A DNA stretch of 8,370 nucleotides from NCBI GenBank assembly GCA_902478985.1, contig CABSNH010000067.1, positions 1 through 8,370 of the forward strand, read 5' to 3'. Shown piece by piece: positions 6,107 to 8,370 of the stretch. The notes beneath the pieces are model-generated. The model did not search any database and was not told where the DNA came from. It worked only from the letters and a program-made list of their open reading frames with translations. The stretch is from an uncultured Collinsella sp. (GTDB lineage Bacteria > Actinomycetota > Coriobacteriia > Coriobacteriales > Coriobacteriaceae). The translations under genes and the position numbers were made by a program. Position 1 is the stretch's first letter, and the number at the start of each line of letters is the position of its first letter.

Positions 6107-6718
6107 CTATTCCAAGCGAGATTCCAGACTCGACAGGCCATTAAGAGTCAGGTCGTTGGCGACCTCAGAGACGCGCTCGATAGGAACCGAGCCGTCAGAC
6201 AGTGCCCACGTGCGATAGATACCGATAATACCCGACAGCAAAAACGCCAGATAGTAGTCGAACATCTCGTCCTTGAGACCTTGGGGCAGCAGATCGCGTT
6301 CGGCAATCTCGTGCTCGAGCGGCGCACGAAGACGAGCCATAAAATCATCGAGCGGAATGTTCTCGATCAGCTGACGATTGAGCACCAAGTTGTTGCACAG
6401 TGCCTCGTTAACGGTTTTAAAGAAGGTCGCCGCCGCGCCCAGGGCGCGCTCGTTGGTGTCGCCGTCCATGGAAGCAAGCGTTTTCTCGACCGAGTCGACA
6501 ATCATCTCCACCACATCGACGGCAATGGCATCGAGCAGGCCGTCAACCGTGCCAAAGTGAACGTAAAAGGTCTTGCGGTCGACATTGGCCTCGCGCGCGA
6601 TGGCACTCACCGTAATGTCTGCCAGCGGCTTTTCCATGAGCAGGCGCTCGAAAGCGGAAAGGATGGCATTGCGGCTGCGAACGATGCGGCGGTCAAGACG
6701 CGGTTTGCTGGTTGCCAT
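6107..6718 (-). CDS. TetR/AcrR-family transcriptional regulator
   Basis: With the start at 6718 the product is 203 residues, normal for a TetR repressor. Residues ~10-58 form the DNA-binding domain: ITVSAIAREANVDRKTFYVHF (~35-55) has the helix-turn-helix and the family-typical K-T-F-Y-x-H-F ending. The remaining ~145 residues look all-helical and would form the ligand-binding and dimer domain; the ligand is not evident. ATG 6718 is preferred over upstream in-frame ATGs (6724, 6745) because AAGGGA (6726-6731) is 7 nt before it. The gene converges with the radical SAM gene and lies 116 nt downstream of the same-strand membrane-protein gene. A perfect palindrome 43 nt upstream of the start probably mediates autoregulation, and a similar site before the radical SAM gene suggests that gene is a target. 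Confidence 0.92.
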   Translation of the reverse strand: MATSKPRLDRRIVRSRNAILSAFERLLMEKPLADITVSAIAREANVDRKTFYVHFGTVDGLLDAIAVDVVEMIVDSVEKTLASMDGDTNERALGAAATFFKTVNEALCNNLVLNRQLIENIPLDDFMARLRAPLEHEIAERDLLPQGLKDEMFDYYLAFLLSGIIGIYRTWALSDGSVPIERVSEVANDLTLNGLSSLESRLE

Positions 6719-6761
6719 GGGCATGTCCCTTCGATATGCGAGCATTCATCAACAGATGAGA

Positions 6762-6785
6762 GATAATCTACGTAAGAGGATTATC
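6762..6785. promoter_or_regulatory. Candidate TetR operator in front of the TetR gene
   Basis: GATAATC (6762-6768) and GATTATC (6779-6785) are perfect inverted half-sites separated by 10 nt; one further outer pair (6760/6787) also matches. The spacer contains the palindrome TACGTA. The 24-bp length and the position before a TetR-family gene fit a self-regulating operator. GATAAT on the - strand (6780-6785) could also be a -10 element, which would put the operator over the promoter, but no good -35 is visible. Confidence 0.6.
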
Positions 6786-6834
6786 CCCCATACAGTACAA
6801 ATATGCCCCGCATCATGAAGAACGCACGACTGCC

Positions 6835-8142
6835 CTACTGCGACTTAGGGTGCTTCTTCTTATTGAGTGCCGACGGAGATACGCGAATACCATCGCCTGT
6901 CTGGCGCACATAGGCCTTATGAGCCGGCTTAGCGGTCCCAGAAGCCTTCTGAGCGTGCTTCTTGGGATCAACGGTAACAGCATTAGTGGGGTGCGGCTTA
7001 GTGGGCGCAGAGGGCGTCTGAGGCGTGCGGCCGAGCTTACGCATCACGCGATCCCAGCGCGCATGGATGCTCTCGTTGTGGGCGCTCTTAAGTCCCAACA
7101 GGGGCGCAGCCAAAATGGTCGGCGCAATAAACGTAATGAGACGCCACAGCAGATAGCCGGCAGTAGAGGCCGTGCCAAAAAAGTGACCCAAAAACAGTGC
7201 GAAGCCACCCTCGGCGCCACCAGTGCCGCCGGGCAGCGGAACGGCGGAGCTCAGCAGCTGGACAAAGGCGCTCGCGGCCATGACCGAGAAAAAGTCGACC
7301 TCGTGGTAGCCAAAGGCAAGCATCAGGAAATACGGAACCAGATAGAAAAACGCGAGCTGCAGCATGGTGATAAACACGGTGAGCAGCATGGAAGAAAAAT
7401 GTCCAGCCGAAAGCTTGAACTTCTCGGAGAAGGAGTAGATCTCGCCATCGACAAACGTGCGCCAACTCTCGATCTTAGTGGCCGAGACACCAATGCGCTC
7501 AAGCCAATTGATGATGCAATGGGCGACGCGCGTGACGGTCTTAGGCATGAGCGCGACGGCGAAGATGCCAAGCAAGATGCAGCAGTGTCCACCAAAGCTA
7601 AAGACGCACAGCAGCGTCATGTCGCCGTAGCGTTCGGCAAAAAACGGCATACGGGCGAGCAGCAGGATAGCGCCCCAGGCGACCAGGCCAAACTGGTACA
7701 CGATAAAACGCGTGAATTGCGTGGCGCCGGCCTCGCCCACGTTTTGGCCGGCCTTGGTCAGGCGATAGATCTGAGCCGGGGTGGAGCCCATCATCATGGG
7801 CGTCAGGTTGCCAAAGAAGATGCCACTCGCCTCGACCGAGATCAGGTCGCGGATGCCGACGGGAGAATTGGGATCGAGCCAGACGGCGATCGCATAGGCC
7901 ACAATGCCAAAGAACAGGTACATGAACATGCAAAGACACGCGACAACGAGCCATGACGCCTGGACGCTCGACATAGCGGCCCAAAACTGCCCCATCTGCC
8001 CGGTTACCACCAGATAGAGGATATAACCTACCAGCACGACGCCGATAAAGATGGCGCCGCGGCGTGCGCTCTTATTGTCATCGCCGCCCGAGGCCTCAAC
8101 CTCGACCTGGGGCTTAGACGTATGCTGAGAGGACTCCGTCAT
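6835..8142 (-). CDS. Polytopic membrane protein of the UPF0104/YbhN family (lysylphosphatidylglycerol synthase TM-domain type)
   Basis: The 435-residue product starts at ATG 8142, chosen because AGAAGGAG (8147-8154) lies 4 nt upstream; the reading frame extends 22 codons further without a better site. After a polar N terminus (1-28), hydrophobic segments occur at about 30-48, 62-89, 145-165, 175-199, 250-280, 284-305 and 320-351. Two conserved family stretches are visible: GIFFGNLTPMMMGSTPAQIY (107-126) and PLPGGTGGAEGGFA (302-315). This family corresponds to the flippase part of MprF and to AglD/YbhN-like proteins, linked to lipid or glycolipid handling; no aminoacyl-transferase domain is present, so it should not itself make lysyl-lipid. 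The last ~80 residues are a Lys/Pro/Ala-rich basic tail, predicted cytoplasmic and perhaps binding acidic lipids or nucleic acid. The TetR gene follows on the same strand after 116 nt. Confidence 0.88.
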   Translation of the reverse strand: MTESSQHTSKPQVEVEASGGDDNKSARRGAIFIGVVLVGYILYLVVTGQMGQFWAAMSSVQASWLVVACLCMFMYLFFGIVAYAIAVWLDPNSPVGIRDLISVEASGIFFGNLTPMMMGSTPAQIYRLTKAGQNVGEAGATQFTRFIVYQFGLVAWGAILLLARMPFFAERYGDMTLLCVFSFGGHCCILLGIFAVALMPKTVTRVAHCIINWLERIGVSATKIESWRTFVDGEIYSFSEKFKLSAGHFSSMLLTVFITMLQLAFFYLVPYFLMLAFGYHEVDFFSVMAASAFVQLLSSAVPLPGGTGGAEGGFALFLGHFFGTASTAGYLLWRLITFIAPTILAAPLLGLKSAHNESIHARWDRVMRKLGRTPQTPSAPTKPHPTNAVTVDPKKHAQKASGTAKPAHKAYVRQTGDGIRVSPSALNKKKHPKSQ

Positions 8143-8163
8143 GAGACTCCTTCTAACAGTCAA

Positions 8164-8181
8164 AATATCTTGGATATTGTA
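8164..8181 (-). promoter_or_regulatory. Possible -10 element and overlapping palindrome before the membrane-protein gene
   Basis: On the - strand TACAAT (8176-8181) is a good -10 hexamer, but no convincing -35 is seen 16-18 nt upstream. A perfect palindrome, AATATC-ttg-GATATT (8164-8178), overlaps it, as an operator would. It does not match the TetR-type half-site, so a different regulator or chance is more likely. Confidence 0.3.
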
Positions 8182-8245
8182 CCCGTAAGGGCCATAGGCA
8201 GAAGGCAAAGCTCTGGTTCAAACGGGAATTGCAGACGGTTGTTTG

Positions 8246-8281
8246 AAAATAAAAAACCCGGCCTTCCATAGGAAGTCCGGG
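8246..8281 (-). terminator. Intrinsic terminator downstream of tRNA-Glu
   Basis: The arms 8257-8267 and 8271-8281 form an 11-bp stem with one mismatch (8262/8276) and a 3-nt loop. On the - strand it is followed directly by a T-rich tract (complement of 8246-8256: six T, one A, four T). This is a textbook Rho-independent terminator, placed 11 nt after the tRNA 3' end. Confidence 0.88.
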
Positions 8282-8292
8282 TATCAGATGCG

Positions 8293-8369
8293 TGGTAGCC
8301 CGTACCAGATTCGAACTGGTGATCTCCGCCTTGAGAGGGCGGCGTCCTAAACCGCTAGACGAACGGGCC
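8293..8369 (-). tRNA. tRNA-Glu (anticodon CUC)
   Basis: The - strand folds as a complete 77-nt tRNA. The acceptor stem GGCCCGU/ACGGGCU includes a G-U first pair, the anticodon stem is CCGCC/GGCGG, and the loop CTCTCAA places the anticodon CTC at 8333-8335. The T-arm is ACCAG-TTCGAAT-CTGGT. The 3' CCA is encoded (8293-8295). CUC reads GAG, so this is a glutamate tRNA. Its promoter lies beyond the right edge of the window. Confidence 0.96.
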
Positions 8370-8370
8370 A

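Noticed and set aside
6104..6766. Open frame on the + strand (220 codons) opposite the TetR gene
   Set aside because: The - strand has a complete helix-turn-helix regulator with a good Shine-Dalgarno; the + strand frame is a shadow.
6850..7956. Long open frame on the + strand (368 codons) opposite the flippase-like gene
   Set aside because: The translation is Arg/Gly/His/Gln-rich without hydrophobic structure, while the - strand encodes a well-formed membrane protein with family motifs.

Overview
This window looks like a chromosomal segment from a high-GC, Gram-positive gut Coriobacteriia species, most likely Collinsella or a near relative. That is an inference from codon use, protein style and gene content; no marker gene in the window settles the genus. 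I see two unrelated blocks that meet at about 4300-4480.

Block 1 (1-4296, + strand) is the distal part of an iron-complex or heme uptake operon. It begins with the 3' end of a secreted or lipid-anchored beta-domain protein. Next comes a lipoprotein that joins a similar beta-domain to a class III (FecB/BtuF/IsdE-like) substrate-binding domain. A FecCD-type permease and a FecE/BtuD-type ATPase follow. The ATPase carries an extra C-terminal domain of about 125 residues and lacks the usual Q-loop glutamine. Gaps between the genes are 0-4 nt, so they form one transcription unit: surface capture, transfer to the binding lipoprotein, passage through the permease, ATP hydrolysis. Near the end of the ATPase gene lies a perfect 16-bp inverted repeat inside the coding sequence.

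Block 2 (about 4330-8370) is visibly less GC-rich. It holds a radical SAM enzyme (+), then on the opposite strand a TetR-family regulator, a polytopic UPF0104/MprF-flippase-like membrane protein, and a tRNA-Glu(CUC) with its terminator. The radical SAM and TetR genes converge on a 188-nt gap holding a perfect 17-bp hairpin and a larger stem-loop with 20-nt arms. One arm of that stem-loop recurs as an exact 19-nt inverted copy upstream of the radical SAM gene, so that gene sits between inverted repeats.

A perfect 7-bp/10-nt/7-bp palindrome in front of the TetR gene is a likely auto-operator. A weaker site with the same spacing lies just upstream of the radical SAM gene, which suggests TetR controls that enzyme. 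The most interesting features are this possible TetR/radical SAM regulon, the unidentified repeat family, the extended ATPase and the paired beta-domains. I found no CRISPR array, transposase, integrase or phage gene.
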